Notes under the pieces: generated by a model | What the model was told of the DNA's origin: nothing | Databases searched by the model: none | Seen by the model: only the letters and a program-made list of their open reading frames with translations | Part shown: positions 32,929 to 42,439 of the stretch, in pieces | How positions within the stretch are numbered: position 1 is the first letter of the stretch | How the letters are laid out: each line of letters begins with the position of its first letter | Position numbers and translations under genes: made by a program | Source: Lewinellaceae bacterium | GTDB lineage: Bacteria > Bacteroidota > Bacteroidia > Chitinophagales > Saprospiraceae | Assembly: GCA_020636405.1 (NCBI GenBank) | Contig: JACJXW010000007.1 | Coordinates: 434,001 to 498,000 of the forward strand | Direction: 5' to 3' | Length of the DNA: 64,000 nucleotides

Positions 32929-33486
32929 ATGGCAGTCCATCTGGTACGCAGGTTGATAAATGTCGAAGAATACCTTCACATGATCAAGGCAGGTATTCTC
33001 ACGGAGCAAGATAAGGTTGAATTGATCAATGGTGAAATAATTGAAATGAGCCCGAGTGGAAGCAAACCTGCCGCCATTATTGACCGCATCAGTAATTTTC
33101 TGGTAAGCTTGTTGCATAAAAAAGCAATTATTCGGGTTCAGAGCCCTATCATTATCAGCTCCCTTTCCGCCCCCGAACCCGATATTGCGGTATTAAAGCC
33201 TAAATCCGATTTTTATGCCAGCCGGCATCCCCGGGCAGCAGACACTTTGCTGGTTATTGAAGTATCCGATTCTTCCCTTTCAACGGACAGGGAAGTGAAA
33301 TTGCCGTTATATGCCAAAGCAGGTATTCCTGAATACTGGATCGTTAACCTTGAAAAGAATGAAATTGAGGCCCACCGGTCTCCACAGGATGATATATATG
33401 CCCTCCGGGAGATCCTGAGGCCGGGTAAAACCATTACTTTTTTGGGGTTAGAAGAAGAAATAGAGGTTGAACGGCTTGTAGGTTAA
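32929..33486 (+). CDS. Uma2-family (DUF820) putative endonuclease
   Basis: 185 residues. The restriction-endonuclease-like DUF820 core is clear: VELINGEIIEMSP (first acidic residue), APEPDIAVL (catalytic Asp), LLVIEVSDSSLSTDREVKLPLYAKAGIPEYWIVNL (E-x-S and Lys). Uma2 proteins are abundant in cyanobacteria and Bacteroidota, and their biological role is unclear. It is monocistronic. Confidence 0.88.
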   Translation: MAVHLVRRLINVEEYLHMIKAGILTEQDKVELINGEIIEMSPSGSKPAAIIDRISNFLVSLLHKKAIIRVQSPIIISSLSAPEPDIAVLKPKSDFYASRHPRAADTLLVIEVSDSSLSTDREVKLPLYAKAGIPEYWIVNLEKNEIEAHRSPQDDIYALREILRPGKTITFLGLEEEIEVERLVG

Positions 33487-33570
33487 TCTGTATTTCAAGA
33501 ACCTGTTTCCCACCCAGTATCCTTCAGTTGTTTTCCCTATTTATGCCCAGGTCCTTTTACCTTCATATCC

Positions 33571-33578
33571 TATCTTTG
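33571..33578 (+). promoter_or_regulatory. -7 element before the DPP IV gene
   Basis: TATCTTTG matches TAnnTTTG and ends 26 bp before the start codon at 33605. A convincing -33 element is not seen. Confidence 0.4.
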
Positions 33579-33604
33579 CCTATCTTACCACAAACCAGAC
33601 GAGT

Positions 33605-35941
33605 ATGAATATGCCTCCCATTAAAATTGCTGCGATACTCATCGTGTTGCTACTTTTTAGCCCTCTGTCAAACGGCCTTTCCCAAACACCCTTCACGCCC
33701 GAAAAGCTCACCGCCGAAGACTACCGCCGCGGAGAGGGCGCCTTGACTGCCCACACCACTCCATTGGTATTCCGGGATGAGGTGCGCCCCAACTGGATCG
33801 ACGACCACCGCTTCTGGTATCGCAATACCATCCCGCAAGGACAGGAGTTCATCCTGGTAGATGCCCAAAACAAATGGAAAAAACGGGCTTTCGACCATAA
33901 AAAGCTGGCAGCCGCCCTCTCACAAGCCATCGGCCAGAAATACAGCGCTTTTGAGTTGCCCTTGTCAGATTTCGAATTTACAGACCAAGAACGGGCCATC
34001 GTTTTCAAGGCCAAAGGCAGACGGTTCACCTGCGAGCTAAAAAACTACACCTGCACCTCAGAGGAAGCGCCAGAACGGTTGGGGCGTAAGTTCTTCCCGT
34101 CACCGGATGGCACCAAGGCGGCCTTCATTCGGGATTTCAACCTCTGGATGAAAAACCTGGCCACCGGCGAAGAAACCCAACTTACTACCGATGGGCAGGA
34201 GGACTTCGGCTACGCCACCAACAACGCCGGCTGGATCAAAAGCGAGCGCCCGGTCCTGCTTTGGTCACCCGACTCCAAAAAGATCGCTACTTTCCAGCAC
34301 GACGGGCGCGGTGTGGGCGACATGTATCTGGCCACCACCAACGTCGGACACCCCAAACTGGAGGCCTGGAAATATCCCTTGCCCGGCGACAGCCTCATCT
34401 TCCGCATTCACCGGGTCGTCATCCATCTGGATGGCCCCAAAGTGGTGCGCCTTCAGATGCCACCCGACCCGCACCGCTCTTCCACCACCGACCATGTCGC
34501 CGGCCGGGACGGCACCTTCCTGGATGTGGAATGGAGCGCCGACGCCGCTCAGTTGGCCTTCCTGTCCAATTCCCGGGACCATAAAGAGGCCGTACTGCAC
34601 GTCGCCGACCCGAAAACGGGCAAAGTCCGCAAAGTGCTGGAGGAACGGGAAGAAACCTTCTTCGAGTCCGGCTACCAGATGAGCAATTGGCATGTGCTCA
34701 AAGGATCCGGTGAGGTGATCTGGTTCTCCCAACGCAGCGATTGGGGCCACCTTTACCTCTACGAACTGGCGTCCGGCAAATTGAAGCAACCTATTACCCA
34801 GGGTGAATGGAATGTACTGCAGGTGCTGAAGATCGATGAAAAAAACCGGATTATTTACTTTACAGGCGCAGGAAGAGAAGCCGGTGACCCCTATTTTCAG
34901 TATCTGTACCGCGTCAATATGGACGGCACCGGCTTAAGTCTGCTCACCCCGGATAGTGCCAACCACGTGGCCTCGCTTTCCCCCTCCGGCGAGTATTTTG
35001 TGGACAGTTATTCCACCCCGGCTGCTCCACCTGTTACCGTTTTGAGAAACAACCAAGGGGAAAAAGTGCTCCCTCTCGAAGAAGCAGACATCTCCCGCCT
35101 GCTGGAGTCCGGCTGGGTACCCCCCATGCCCTTCACGGCCAAGGCCAGGGATGGTGTTACGGACCTCTACGGGCTGCTGTTCAAACCCAACAATTTCGAC
35201 CCGGAAAAGAAATATCCCATCATCAACTACATCTATCCCGGGCCGCAATCCGGAAGCGTAGGCAGCAGAAGCTTTTCCGCTTCCCGCCGTGACAACCAGG
35301 CGCTGGCCAACCTGGGTTTCATCGTCGTAGCCCTGGACGCTATGGGCACCCCCATGCGTTCCAAATCCTTCCACGCCGCCTATTACGGCAATATGGGCGA
35401 CAATGGACTGCCCGATCAGGTGGCCGGCATGAAACAACTGGCGGAACGCCACTCCTGGATCGACCTGGAACGCGCCGGCATCTATGGCCATTCCGGCGGC
35501 GGCTTCGCCTCTACCGACGCCATCCTCCGCTATCCGGACTTTTTCAAGGTGGCGGTAAGCGGCGCCGGCAACCACGACAACCGGAACTACGAGGACGACT
35601 GGGGCGAAAAATGGCAGGGGTTGCTGGAAACTTTTCCGGACGGGACGACCAACTACGACAACCAGGCCAATCAGTTACTGGTAAAGAACCTCAAAGGCAA
35701 GTTACTGCTCACCCATGGAACTATGGACACGAATGTACCCGTTTACAATACCTTGCTTGTGGTGGACAAGCTGATCGAGGCCAATAAAGATTTCGACCTG
35801 GTGCTTTTCCCCAACCGCGGGCATGGATTCGCCATGGAGCCCTATATGATGCGCAAGCGATGGGATTATTTTGTAAAACACCTTCTGGGTGCCGAGCCGC
35901 CCAGAGAATACGAATTTTATCAGGAAAGTACCCGGCCATAG
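33605..35941 (+). CDS. Dipeptidyl peptidase IV (S9B family)
   Basis: 778 residues. After a signal peptide comes an eight-bladed propeller (residues about 60-520; e.g. LLWSPDSKKIATFQHDGRG, GHPKLEAWKYPLPGD), then the alpha/beta-hydrolase domain. The catalytic triad is readable: Ser630 in GHSGGG, Asp708 in HGTMDTNVP and His740 in NRGHGF. It removes N-terminal X-Pro dipeptides from peptides in the periplasm or at the surface. In Bacteroidota such enzymes act in oligopeptide use. It has its own promoter candidate and no operon partner. Confidence 0.93.
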   Translation: MNMPPIKIAAILIVLLLFSPLSNGLSQTPFTPEKLTAEDYRRGEGALTAHTTPLVFRDEVRPNWIDDHRFWYRNTIPQGQEFILVDAQNKWKKRAFDHKKLAAALSQAIGQKYSAFELPLSDFEFTDQERAIVFKAKGRRFTCELKNYTCTSEEAPERLGRKFFPSPDGTKAAFIRDFNLWMKNLATGEETQLTTDGQEDFGYATNNAGWIKSERPVLLWSPDSKKIATFQHDGRGVGDMYLATTNVGHPKLEAWKYPLPGDSLIFRIHRVVIHLDGPKVVRLQMPPDPHRSSTTDHVAGRDGTFLDVEWSADAAQLAFLSNSRDHKEAVLHVADPKTGKVRKVLEEREETFFESGYQMSNWHVLKGSGEVIWFSQRSDWGHLYLYELASGKLKQPITQGEWNVLQVLKIDEKNRIIYFTGAGREAGDPYFQYLYRVNMDGTGLSLLTPDSANHVASLSPSGEYFVDSYSTPAAPPVTVLRNNQGEKVLPLEEADISRLLESGWVPPMPFTAKARDGVTDLYGLLFKPNNFDPEKKYPIINYIYPGPQSGSVGSRSFSASRRDNQALANLGFIVVALDAMGTPMRSKSFHAAYYGNMGDNGLPDQVAGMKQLAERHSWIDLERAGIYGHSGGGFASTDAILRYPDFFKVAVSGAGNHDNRNYEDDWGEKWQGLLETFPDGTTNYDNQANQLLVKNLKGKLLLTHGTMDTNVPVYNTLLVVDKLIEANKDFDLVLFPNRGHGFAMEPYMMRKRWDYFVKHLLGAEPPREYEFYQESTRP

Positions 35942-36220
35942 GGGCGGCATCCGCCAGATCGGCATTTAGCTCGCACTGTACAAAGTGCTTGGACAATTGT
36001 AGTTTCACTCATCCCAGTTGGGGTGGTGGAGCCAAAACGGCTATGCACACTGGGTTCCGGCTAAATTGCCATATGGTTATAATGTTCGCCTGTTTTTTTG
36101 TCCAGGAACTTAGCAAAATGAAGAGGCCGCTCTTCTGGGTGCTTTATGCTGCCGCTACCGGAGGGGCCGTTTACCTGGGCATGCAGCATCCGCCCGGAAG
36201 TAATGGACAGGTATTCCTAT
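35942..36220. other. Intergenic region with a solo MITE end and a possible gene remnant
   Basis: At 35983 AAGTGCTTGGACAATT with TTTCAC matches the end of the 109-bp element at 48451; no second end is found. From 36118 a short open stretch (MKRPLFWVLYAAATGG...QHPPGSNGQ) looks like a gene start, but it runs into the antisense of the next gene, so it is at best a truncated leftover. Confidence 0.4.
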
Positions 36221-36628
36221 TCATTCTTCTACCTCCACCTTTTTCTCTTTTTCCACCTCTTCATCCTTGGCCAGCCGGTACACATCCTTTGGGGTCAGGC
36301 AAAGAACGGCATGTTCTCCGCGGATAGCAATGGGCGCTTTGATCAGTTCCGGGTTGGTACGCAAGATATTGAACCAACCTTCTTCGTCAAACTCCCGCCC
36401 TTTGATATTGGCCATGTAATACGGGTGGCTTTCATTCAGTAATTCCCGCGGGTGGATATTCAGAGCGGACAGCACTCTGCACCACCCGGTATTGCCTCGG
36501 CAGGGGTTCTGTTGGAAAGAATAGGCTTTAACATAGCGAGAGAGGCTTTGAGCGTAGGCAACCGTCTTGCGGTCACTGCTGGATTCGGGATTGTAATAGA
36601 TCGTAACTTCCCGTTTACTGGTTTTCAT
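36221..36628 (-). CDS. ArsC-like thioredoxin-fold protein without catalytic Cys
   Basis: 135 residues from the start at 36628 (MKTSKREVTIYYNPESSS); an upstream in-frame start at 36661 adds 11 residues. The order of elements, with PNIKGREFDEEGWFNIL-like and NPELIKAPIAIRGEHAVLCLTP segments, is that of ArsC/Spx proteins. The CX5R arsenate-reductase site at the first turn is replaced by YNPESSSDRKTVAYAQSL, without Cys. It is therefore probably not an arsenate reductase. The C-terminus ends in a Glu/Lys-rich tail. Confidence 0.72.
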   Translation of the reverse strand: MKTSKREVTIYYNPESSSDRKTVAYAQSLSRYVKAYSFQQNPCRGNTGWCRVLSALNIHPRELLNESHPYYMANIKGREFDEEGWFNILRTNPELIKAPIAIRGEHAVLCLTPKDVYRLAKDEEVEKEKKVEVEE

Positions 36629-36762
36629 GGCATTTATTTTCGTGAAACAATCATATTCCAAATGCCATCTATAATATGCCCATTACACAGTTAAATTACA
36701 ATGACTTGGGTCATCCAGCGTAAGATTTTCAGTATAAAGTTCACACCAAAACGATAACGGAA

Positions 36763-37356
36763 TCAAGCACTTGTCGCCCAGGGTTTGCCCTCTTCTCTTA
36801 CCATGGCTTCCAGGGTTTGTTTGGGATATACATAATCCTTTAAAAACCTCAGGAGGGATTGTGCCAGGCCCCGCAGTGCCTTTTCCGACCCGGGGTCGGT
36901 ACAATTGCCGTCTTCGTCGAATGCGCTCCGGACTCCGGCAATAGAAATGGCATTGGGTATCACAATAGCGCCGGTATGCGCACATACGCCCCGCAATTGC
37001 TCTATGGACTTGATCGCCCCGATGCGGCCGCCGGCAACGCCGAGCAAAGCAACCGGCTTATTGGAAAATGCCGAAGGGAAACCCAGGTTTTCAATGATCA
37101 GCTTTACCATTGCGCAAAAGGTGCCGTGGTACTCCGGCGTGGCGAGTACTACCCCATCCGCACTTTTGATCTTACTGCGCAACTGTACGGCATCCTCTGT
37201 ATCGGGATGCCCGGGAAAGGGAAGGTTGAGGGCCCGGGCATCAATGACGATCACTTCGATATCATTTTTGCGCAACTCGTCATTGACGACGGCTAAAGCC
37301 AGCGAAGTGTAGTTGTCCGGGCGGCTGGTTCCGGAAATGCTAACTATCCTTTTCAT
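36763..37356 (-). CDS. NADPH-dependent FMN reductase family protein
   Basis: 197 residues of flavodoxin-like fold: the phosphate-binding loop SISGTSRPDNYTS near residue 6, ATPEYHGTFCAMVKLIIENL near residue 72 (the TPEY loop contacts the flavin ring), and LLGVAGGRIGA. It reduces FMN or quinone/chromate-like acceptors with NAD(P)H. It is divergent from the permease operon at 37429, with 72 bp between start codons. Confidence 0.87.
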   Translation of the reverse strand: MKRIVSISGTSRPDNYTSLALAVVNDELRKNDIEVIVIDARALNLPFPGHPDTEDAVQLRSKIKSADGVVLATPEYHGTFCAMVKLIIENLGFPSAFSNKPVALLGVAGGRIGAIKSIEQLRGVCAHTGAIVIPNAISIAGVRSAFDEDGNCTDPGSEKALRGLAQSLLRFLKDYVYPKQTLEAMVREEGKPWATSA

Positions 37357-37428
37357 GGTATCCTTTAGAAATTATTGGTGCCCCGAAAAGGTAAATTTAT
37401 TTTTTGACTTTTTTTCTACCTTTAGTCC

Positions 37429-38760
37429 ATGGCATCAACAGAACAAAACCAACAACTCCAGCGGACGCTTGGCCCTTTAATGCTTTGGGGCCTTGGCGTA
37501 GGCTATGTCATATCCGGCATGTACTTCGGTTGGAACCTTGGGCTTGAAAAGGGCGGCACCCTGGGGCTGGCCATCGCCACGGTTTTCATCATCATTATGT
37601 ACCTCACCTTTACGTTCAGTTATACTGAACTGGCCTGCGCTATCCCCAAAGCAGGTGGGGCGTTCGACTATGCCGTACGGGCGCTGGGTAAAGACTGGGG
37701 GTTCCTGGGGGGTATGGCGCAGAACATCGAATTCATCTTTGCGCCGCCGGCCATCGCCTTTGCCATCGGGGCATACCTGAACATTTTTATGCCCTCCGTT
37801 CCCATTGTGGCCATCGCTATATTTGCTTATCTGATCTTCACCGGGCTGAACATATACGGGGTACAGGCGGCGGCGGCCTTCGAGCTCGGCATTACTGTGA
37901 TCGCCGTTATCGGCCTGCTGCTGTTTGCCGGATCTGCTCTGCCAGAATTCGAATGGAAAAATATGGCCCACAACGCCCTGCCCAACGGTTGGGGAGGCGC
38001 TTTTGCCGCCCTGCCTTTTGCCATTTGGTTCTTCCTGGCCATCGAAGGAGTGGCCAACGTAGCGGAAGAAACCATCAACCCACAGCGCAACGTGCTGATC
38101 GGCTTTGGCTCTGCCATTCTCACGCTGGTTGTCCTTTGCCTGCTCACCTTCATGGCCTCTGTCGGAGTGGGAGGCTGGGAAACTATTGTATTCCCTTCGC
38201 CGGGAGCAGATCCGTCCGACTCTCCACTGCCGCTGGCCATGGCGCATACTGTTGGGCAAAACCATTTCATGTATAATGCGGTAGCTTTTATCGGCCTCTT
38301 CGGGCTCGTAGCCTCCTTTCACGGCATTATCCTCGCTGCCGGGCGCGCCACTTTTGAATTTGGAAGGGTGGGCTACGCCCCCGCCATGTTGGGTAGAGTC
38401 CATCCGCGCTTCAAGACCCCCGCCAACGCCTTGCTGGCCAATATGGGCGTCGGCATCATTGCCCTGCTGACCGGAAAAACCGGGGACATCATCACCATTG
38501 CCTGTTTTGGCGCATTAAGCCTGTACATTATTTCGATGGTGGCTCTGCTGAAGCTGCGTAAAAAAGAACCGGAGCTGGAACGGCCGTTTAAGGTGCCCCT
38601 CTACCCCTGGTTCCCGATCATTGCCCTGGTGATCGCCTGCATCGCATTTTTGGCCATCACGATCGATAATCTTACCCTGGCTTTTGTGTATTTTTCGCTC
38701 CTGTTGGTTGCCTACATCTGGTTCCGGTTGTTTTACGGAGAAAAACAGGCAACAGAATAG
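37429..38760 (+). CDS. APC-family amine permease (ethanolamine permease-like)
   Basis: 443 residues, about 12 membrane segments. It starts LMLWGLGVGYVISGMYFGWNLGL, the APC consensus of the first broken helix; ELACAIPKAGGAFDYAVRALG and WFFLAIEGVANVAEETINPQRN follow. The last two resemble ethanolamine/amino-acid permeases. It heads a five-gene operon with a glutamine-synthetase-like ligase, an SDR, an aldehyde dehydrogenase and an amidotransferase. That context makes an amine or amino alcohol the likely cargo. Ethanolamine is my best guess; putrescine or another amine is possible. Confidence 0.85.
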   Translation: MASTEQNQQLQRTLGPLMLWGLGVGYVISGMYFGWNLGLEKGGTLGLAIATVFIIIMYLTFTFSYTELACAIPKAGGAFDYAVRALGKDWGFLGGMAQNIEFIFAPPAIAFAIGAYLNIFMPSVPIVAIAIFAYLIFTGLNIYGVQAAAAFELGITVIAVIGLLLFAGSALPEFEWKNMAHNALPNGWGGAFAALPFAIWFFLAIEGVANVAEETINPQRNVLIGFGSAILTLVVLCLLTFMASVGVGGWETIVFPSPGADPSDSPLPLAMAHTVGQNHFMYNAVAFIGLFGLVASFHGIILAAGRATFEFGRVGYAPAMLGRVHPRFKTPANALLANMGVGIIALLTGKTGDIITIACFGALSLYIISMVALLKLRKKEPELERPFKVPLYPWFPIIALVIACIAFLAITIDNLTLAFVYFSLLLVAYIWFRLFYGEKQATE

Positions 38761-38827
38761 ATTTTTCCAATTCCGGATTTCCAGGCCGTAAAGAACTGGG
38801 AGGCCTCAAGAACAAAAGATATTATTT

Positions 38828-40204
38828 ATGGAGCCCAAAGGCATGCTTGACCTTCAACACCTGAAAGATAAAGTTGCTAACGAAGAGATCGAGACCGTCA
38901 TCGTTGCCTTTACCGACCACTACGGACGGTTGGTCGGCAAACGCTTCGATGCAGATTTCTTTGTGGAAAATGCTGCCCACGACGGCACTCATGGTTGCGA
39001 TTACCTGCTCACTACCGATATGGAAATGGAGCCGGTGCCCGGTTACAAATTTGCCAACTGGGAGCTTGGATACGGGGACTTCCATCTGGTTCCTGACCTT
39101 TCCACCCTCCGCCTGGCCAGTTGGCTGGACAGCACCGCACTGGTGCTCTGTGATGTGGTCGATGACAAGACCCATCAAAGAGTTCAGGAGGCTCCGCGCT
39201 CTATCCTCTATCATCAATTGGAAATGGCCGGGGCGTTGGGCTTCGATTGCTTTGCTGCCTCCGAACTGGAATATTACCTTTTCGAGGACAGCTACCGGCA
39301 AGCTTTCGAACAACACCATCAGAACCTTAAACCCACCGGCTGGTACCTGGAAGACTACCACATATTGCAGGGCACCCGCACGGAACCATTTACTGCCGCC
39401 GCTCGCTGGCACCTGAAAAACTCAGGAGTGCCTGTGGAAAATTCCAAGGGCGAATGGGGGCTGGGGCAACACGAGCTGAACGTCCGCTATGCCGAAGCAC
39501 TGGATATGGCCGACCGCCATGTCGTCTTCAAACAATGCCTCAAGGAAATTGCAGACGACATGGACATGTCCGTCACCTTTATGGCTAAATTTGACGCCAA
39601 CCGAGCCGGCTCCAGTTGTCATATTCATATGAGCCTGTGGAGCGACGAATTCAATGCCTTTGCCGGCAATAAGAAATTCGGGCCGGTCGAAGGTTCTGAT
39701 ATTTTCCGCTGGTTCCTCGGCGGATGGATGGCCCATGTGCCGGACGTCATGCCCTTTTACGCACCTACCATCAATTCTTACAAACGCTACGTCGACGCGT
39801 CCTGGGCGCCCACACGCCTGGCCTGGAGCTATGATAACCGAACCGCAGGTTTCAGGGTAGTGGGGAAGGGACAGAGCCTGCGGATCGAGTGCCGCATCCC
39901 GGGCGCAGACTGCAACCCTTACCTGGCCTTTGCTGCCGCCCTGGCCTCCGGCCTCGATGGCATCCAGAACAGGATCGATCCGCCGGATTGCTTTGTGGGT
40001 GACATCTACGAGGCCAAACACCTTCCTCATGTTCCCCGTACCCTGAAAGAAGCGGCAGCTCTGTTCGAAAACAGCGAATTCGCCCGGCATGCATTTGGGG
40101 AGAATGTGGTGCAACACTACAGCCACTTTTTCCGGAAAGAAGTGGAAGCTTATGAAATGGCGGTCACCGATTGGGAAAGGAAAAGGTATTTTGAAAGAAT
40201 ATGA
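38828..40204 (+). CDS. Glutamine-synthetase-like gamma-glutamylamine ligase
   Basis: 458 residues. It has the full GS catalytic domain: ASELEYYLFE (metal Glu), GQHELNVRYAEALDMAD, FMAKFDANRAGSSCHIHMSLW (His of the active site) and APTRLAWSYDNRTAGFRVVG. It lacks the length and regulatory tail of GlnA-I and is of the PuuA/GlnT/IpuC type that joins glutamate to an amine with ATP. It lies 67 bp after the permease and 15 bp before the SDR. It would make gamma-glutamyl-amine as the first step of the pathway; the amine is inferred from context. Confidence 0.85.
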   Translation: MEPKGMLDLQHLKDKVANEEIETVIVAFTDHYGRLVGKRFDADFFVENAAHDGTHGCDYLLTTDMEMEPVPGYKFANWELGYGDFHLVPDLSTLRLASWLDSTALVLCDVVDDKTHQRVQEAPRSILYHQLEMAGALGFDCFAASELEYYLFEDSYRQAFEQHHQNLKPTGWYLEDYHILQGTRTEPFTAAARWHLKNSGVPVENSKGEWGLGQHELNVRYAEALDMADRHVVFKQCLKEIADDMDMSVTFMAKFDANRAGSSCHIHMSLWSDEFNAFAGNKKFGPVEGSDIFRWFLGGWMAHVPDVMPFYAPTINSYKRYVDASWAPTRLAWSYDNRTAGFRVVGKGQSLRIECRIPGADCNPYLAFAAALASGLDGIQNRIDPPDCFVGDIYEAKHLPHVPRTLKEAAALFENSEFARHAFGENVVQHYSHFFRKEVEAYEMAVTDWERKRYFERI

Positions 40205-40219
40205 CTAAAAAAACAATTC

Positions 40220-40993
40220 ATGCGCTTAAAAGAAAAAGTAGCCCTGATCACCGGGGGCAGCAGCGGCATCGGATTGGAAACGGCGCTGCTCTTCGCGAAG
40301 GAAGGAGCAAAAGTTATCATCGCCGATATCAATGACGAAGGCGGCCAACAGGCCGTAGCCCGCATCCAGGAGCAGGGCGGCACGGCAGGCTACTGCCGCG
40401 CCGATGTTTCCAGTGCAGCGGATTGTGAAAAGATGGTGGCTTTTGCAGAAAATGTCTTCGGCAAGCTGAACATCCTTTTCAACAATGCCGGCATCATGCA
40501 CAATGACGATGGCGATGCCGTTTCTACCGAAGAGTCCATCTGGGACCTGACGATGAGCATCAACGTCAAAGGGGTGTTCTTCGGATGTAAATTCGGCATC
40601 CCGGCCCTCCGCAGGGCCGGCGGCGGCTCCATCATCAATACGGCCTCCTTTGTGGCGCACCTGGGCGCCGCCACTCCGCAGATCGCCTATACGGCCAGCA
40701 AGGGCGCCGTGCTGTCGATGACCCGCGAACTCGCCATCATCCATGCCCGCGAAGGTATTCGGGTGAATGCGCTTTGCCCCGGGCCCCTGCGCACCGACCT
40801 CCTGATGAAATTCCTGAATACGGAAGAGAAGAAACAACGCCGCCTGGTGCACATCCCCATGGGGCGCTTTGGAGAAGCCAAAGAAATGGCTGCCGCCGCG
40901 CTGTTCCTGGCCTCGGATGAATCCTCCTATATGACCGGTACGGAGTTTCTGGTGGATGGAGGCATCACATCTGCCTACGTTACGCCTGAGTAA
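40220..40993 (+). CDS. Short-chain dehydrogenase/reductase
   Basis: 257 residues. A classical SDR: NAD-binding ALITGGSSGIGLETA near residue 10, Asp in IIADIND (prefers NAD), NNAGIM near residue 90, and the catalytic Tyr-Lys in YTASKGAVLSM. In the operon it stands where PuuB oxidase would be in the putrescine pathway. An alcohol dehydrogenase is needed at this step only if the glutamylated substrate carries a hydroxyl group, which is why an amino alcohol is favoured as substrate. Confidence 0.87.
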   Translation: MRLKEKVALITGGSSGIGLETALLFAKEGAKVIIADINDEGGQQAVARIQEQGGTAGYCRADVSSAADCEKMVAFAENVFGKLNILFNNAGIMHNDDGDAVSTEESIWDLTMSINVKGVFFGCKFGIPALRRAGGGSIINTASFVAHLGAATPQIAYTASKGAVLSMTRELAIIHAREGIRVNALCPGPLRTDLLMKFLNTEEKKQRRLVHIPMGRFGEAKEMAAAALFLASDESSYMTGTEFLVDGGITSAYVTPE

Positions 40994-41035
40994 TTGATGG
41001 AAAAAATGACTGAGTTTATTTGATAACCACCCCTT

Positions 41036-42439
41036 ATGAAAAAAACCTTTCAGGTAATCAGCCCGGTAGATGGTGCTGTGTATGCCGAGCGCCAACTGGC
41101 TACAGATACGGAAATAGAAAAGGCGCTGGCCCTGGCTGAGCGCGCACAAAAAAGCTGGAAAGAGTGCACTATAGCAGAACGAGCGGCCATTTGCCGAAAG
41201 GCAGTGGAATATTTTTTGGAAAATATCGACCCTATTTCAACGGAACTGAGCTGGCAGATGGGCCGCCCTCTCCGTTATACACCTTTTGAGATCAGCCGGG
41301 GTTTTCAGGAAAGGGCCCATTACATGATCGACAGCGCAGAGGGTGCCCTGCAGGACGTCATACCGAAAGAACAAACCGGTTTCCAGCGGTTCATCCGCCG
41401 GGAGCCATTGGGGGCTGTCCTCGTGCTGGCTCCCTGGAACTACCCTTACCTCACTTCGGTAAATGTCGTCATTCCGGCCATCATGGCGGGCAATGCCGTC
41501 ATCCTGAAACACGCGCAACAGACCCCCCTCTGCGCCGAACGCTACGCCGCCGCCTTCGAATACGCTGGCCTGCCGGAAGGCGTTTTCCAATACCTGCACC
41601 TGTCGCACGAGCAGGTAGCAGGGGTGATCGGCGATTCCCGCATTGCCCATGTTGCTTTTACCGGCTCGGTGGAAGGGGGCAGAGCTATTCAGTCCGCCGT
41701 CAGCCGGCGGTTCCTCGCGGCTGGGTTGGAACTGGGCGGTAAGGATCCCGCATACGTCCGCCCCGATGCCGGCCTGGATTACAGCATCGAAAACCTGGTA
41801 GACGGCGCCTTTTTCAACTCCGGGCAGTCCTGCTGTGGCATCGAACGCATCTACGTTCACGAAAAGCTTTTTGAGCCTTTTGTAGAGGGATTCGTAGAGT
41901 TGACAAAAAAATATGTGCTGGGTAACCCTCTACGTTCCGAGACGACCCTGGGGCCTATGGTGCGGGCTGCCGCTGCCAGTTTTGCCCAGGAACAGATCCG
42001 GGAAGCGCTGCAGAAAGGAGCGACGGCCCTGATCGATCCCCAATCGTTCCCCGCTCATCGGGAAGGGACGCCCTACATGGCGCCACAAGTGCTGATCGGC
42101 GTGGATCATTCCATGCAGGTCATGGCCGAGGAGAGTTTCGCTCCTGTGGTGGGCATCATGCCGGTGAAGGACGATGCCGAAGCCATCCGACTGATGAACG
42201 ACAGCCGTTACGGCCTTACGGCTTCCGTATGGTCCGCTGATATAGACGCAGCCATTCGCATCGGCGAACAGATCGAGACAGGAACCTGGTACCTCAACCG
42301 CTGTGACTACCTTGACCCTGCCCTGGCATGGACGGGGGTGAAGGACTCGGGCCGGGGGTGCACCCTGTCGGCACTGGGTTATGAGTCGCTGACCCGGCCC
42401 AAATCATTCCATTTAAAGATCATTAGCCAGAATCCATGA
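41036..42439 (+). CDS. NAD(P)-dependent aldehyde dehydrogenase
   Basis: 467 residues. It contains APWNYPYLTSVNVVIPAIMAGNAVILKHA (cofactor site), the general base Glu in ELGGKDPAYV and the catalytic Cys in FFNSGQSCCGIERIYV, then EESFAPVVGIM. It should oxidise the gamma-glutamyl aldehyde to the acid, as PuuC does. Its end overlaps the next gene by 4 bp (ATGA type), which indicates translational coupling within the operon. Confidence 0.9.
   Translation: MKKTFQVISPVDGAVYAERQLATDTEIEKALALAERAQKSWKECTIAERAAICRKAVEYFLENIDPISTELSWQMGRPLRYTPFEISRGFQERAHYMIDSAEGALQDVIPKEQTGFQRFIRREPLGAVLVLAPWNYPYLTSVNVVIPAIMAGNAVILKHAQQTPLCAERYAAAFEYAGLPEGVFQYLHLSHEQVAGVIGDSRIAHVAFTGSVEGGRAIQSAVSRRFLAAGLELGGKDPAYVRPDAGLDYSIENLVDGAFFNSGQSCCGIERIYVHEKLFEPFVEGFVELTKKYVLGNPLRSETTLGPMVRAAAASFAQEQIREALQKGATALIDPQSFPAHREGTPYMAPQVLIGVDHSMQVMAEESFAPVVGIMPVKDDAEAIRLMNDSRYGLTASVWSADIDAAIRIGEQIETGTWYLNRCDYLDPALAWTGVKDSGRGCTLSALGYESLTRPKSFHLKIISQNP

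Noticed and set aside
36118..36327. Small gene starting MKRPLFWVLYAAATGG
   Set aside because: After about 33 codons it runs antisense into the ArsC-like gene; at most a truncated leftover.
36221..36628. Arsenate reductase
   Set aside because: The fold is ArsC-like but the catalytic Cys of the CX5R site is missing.
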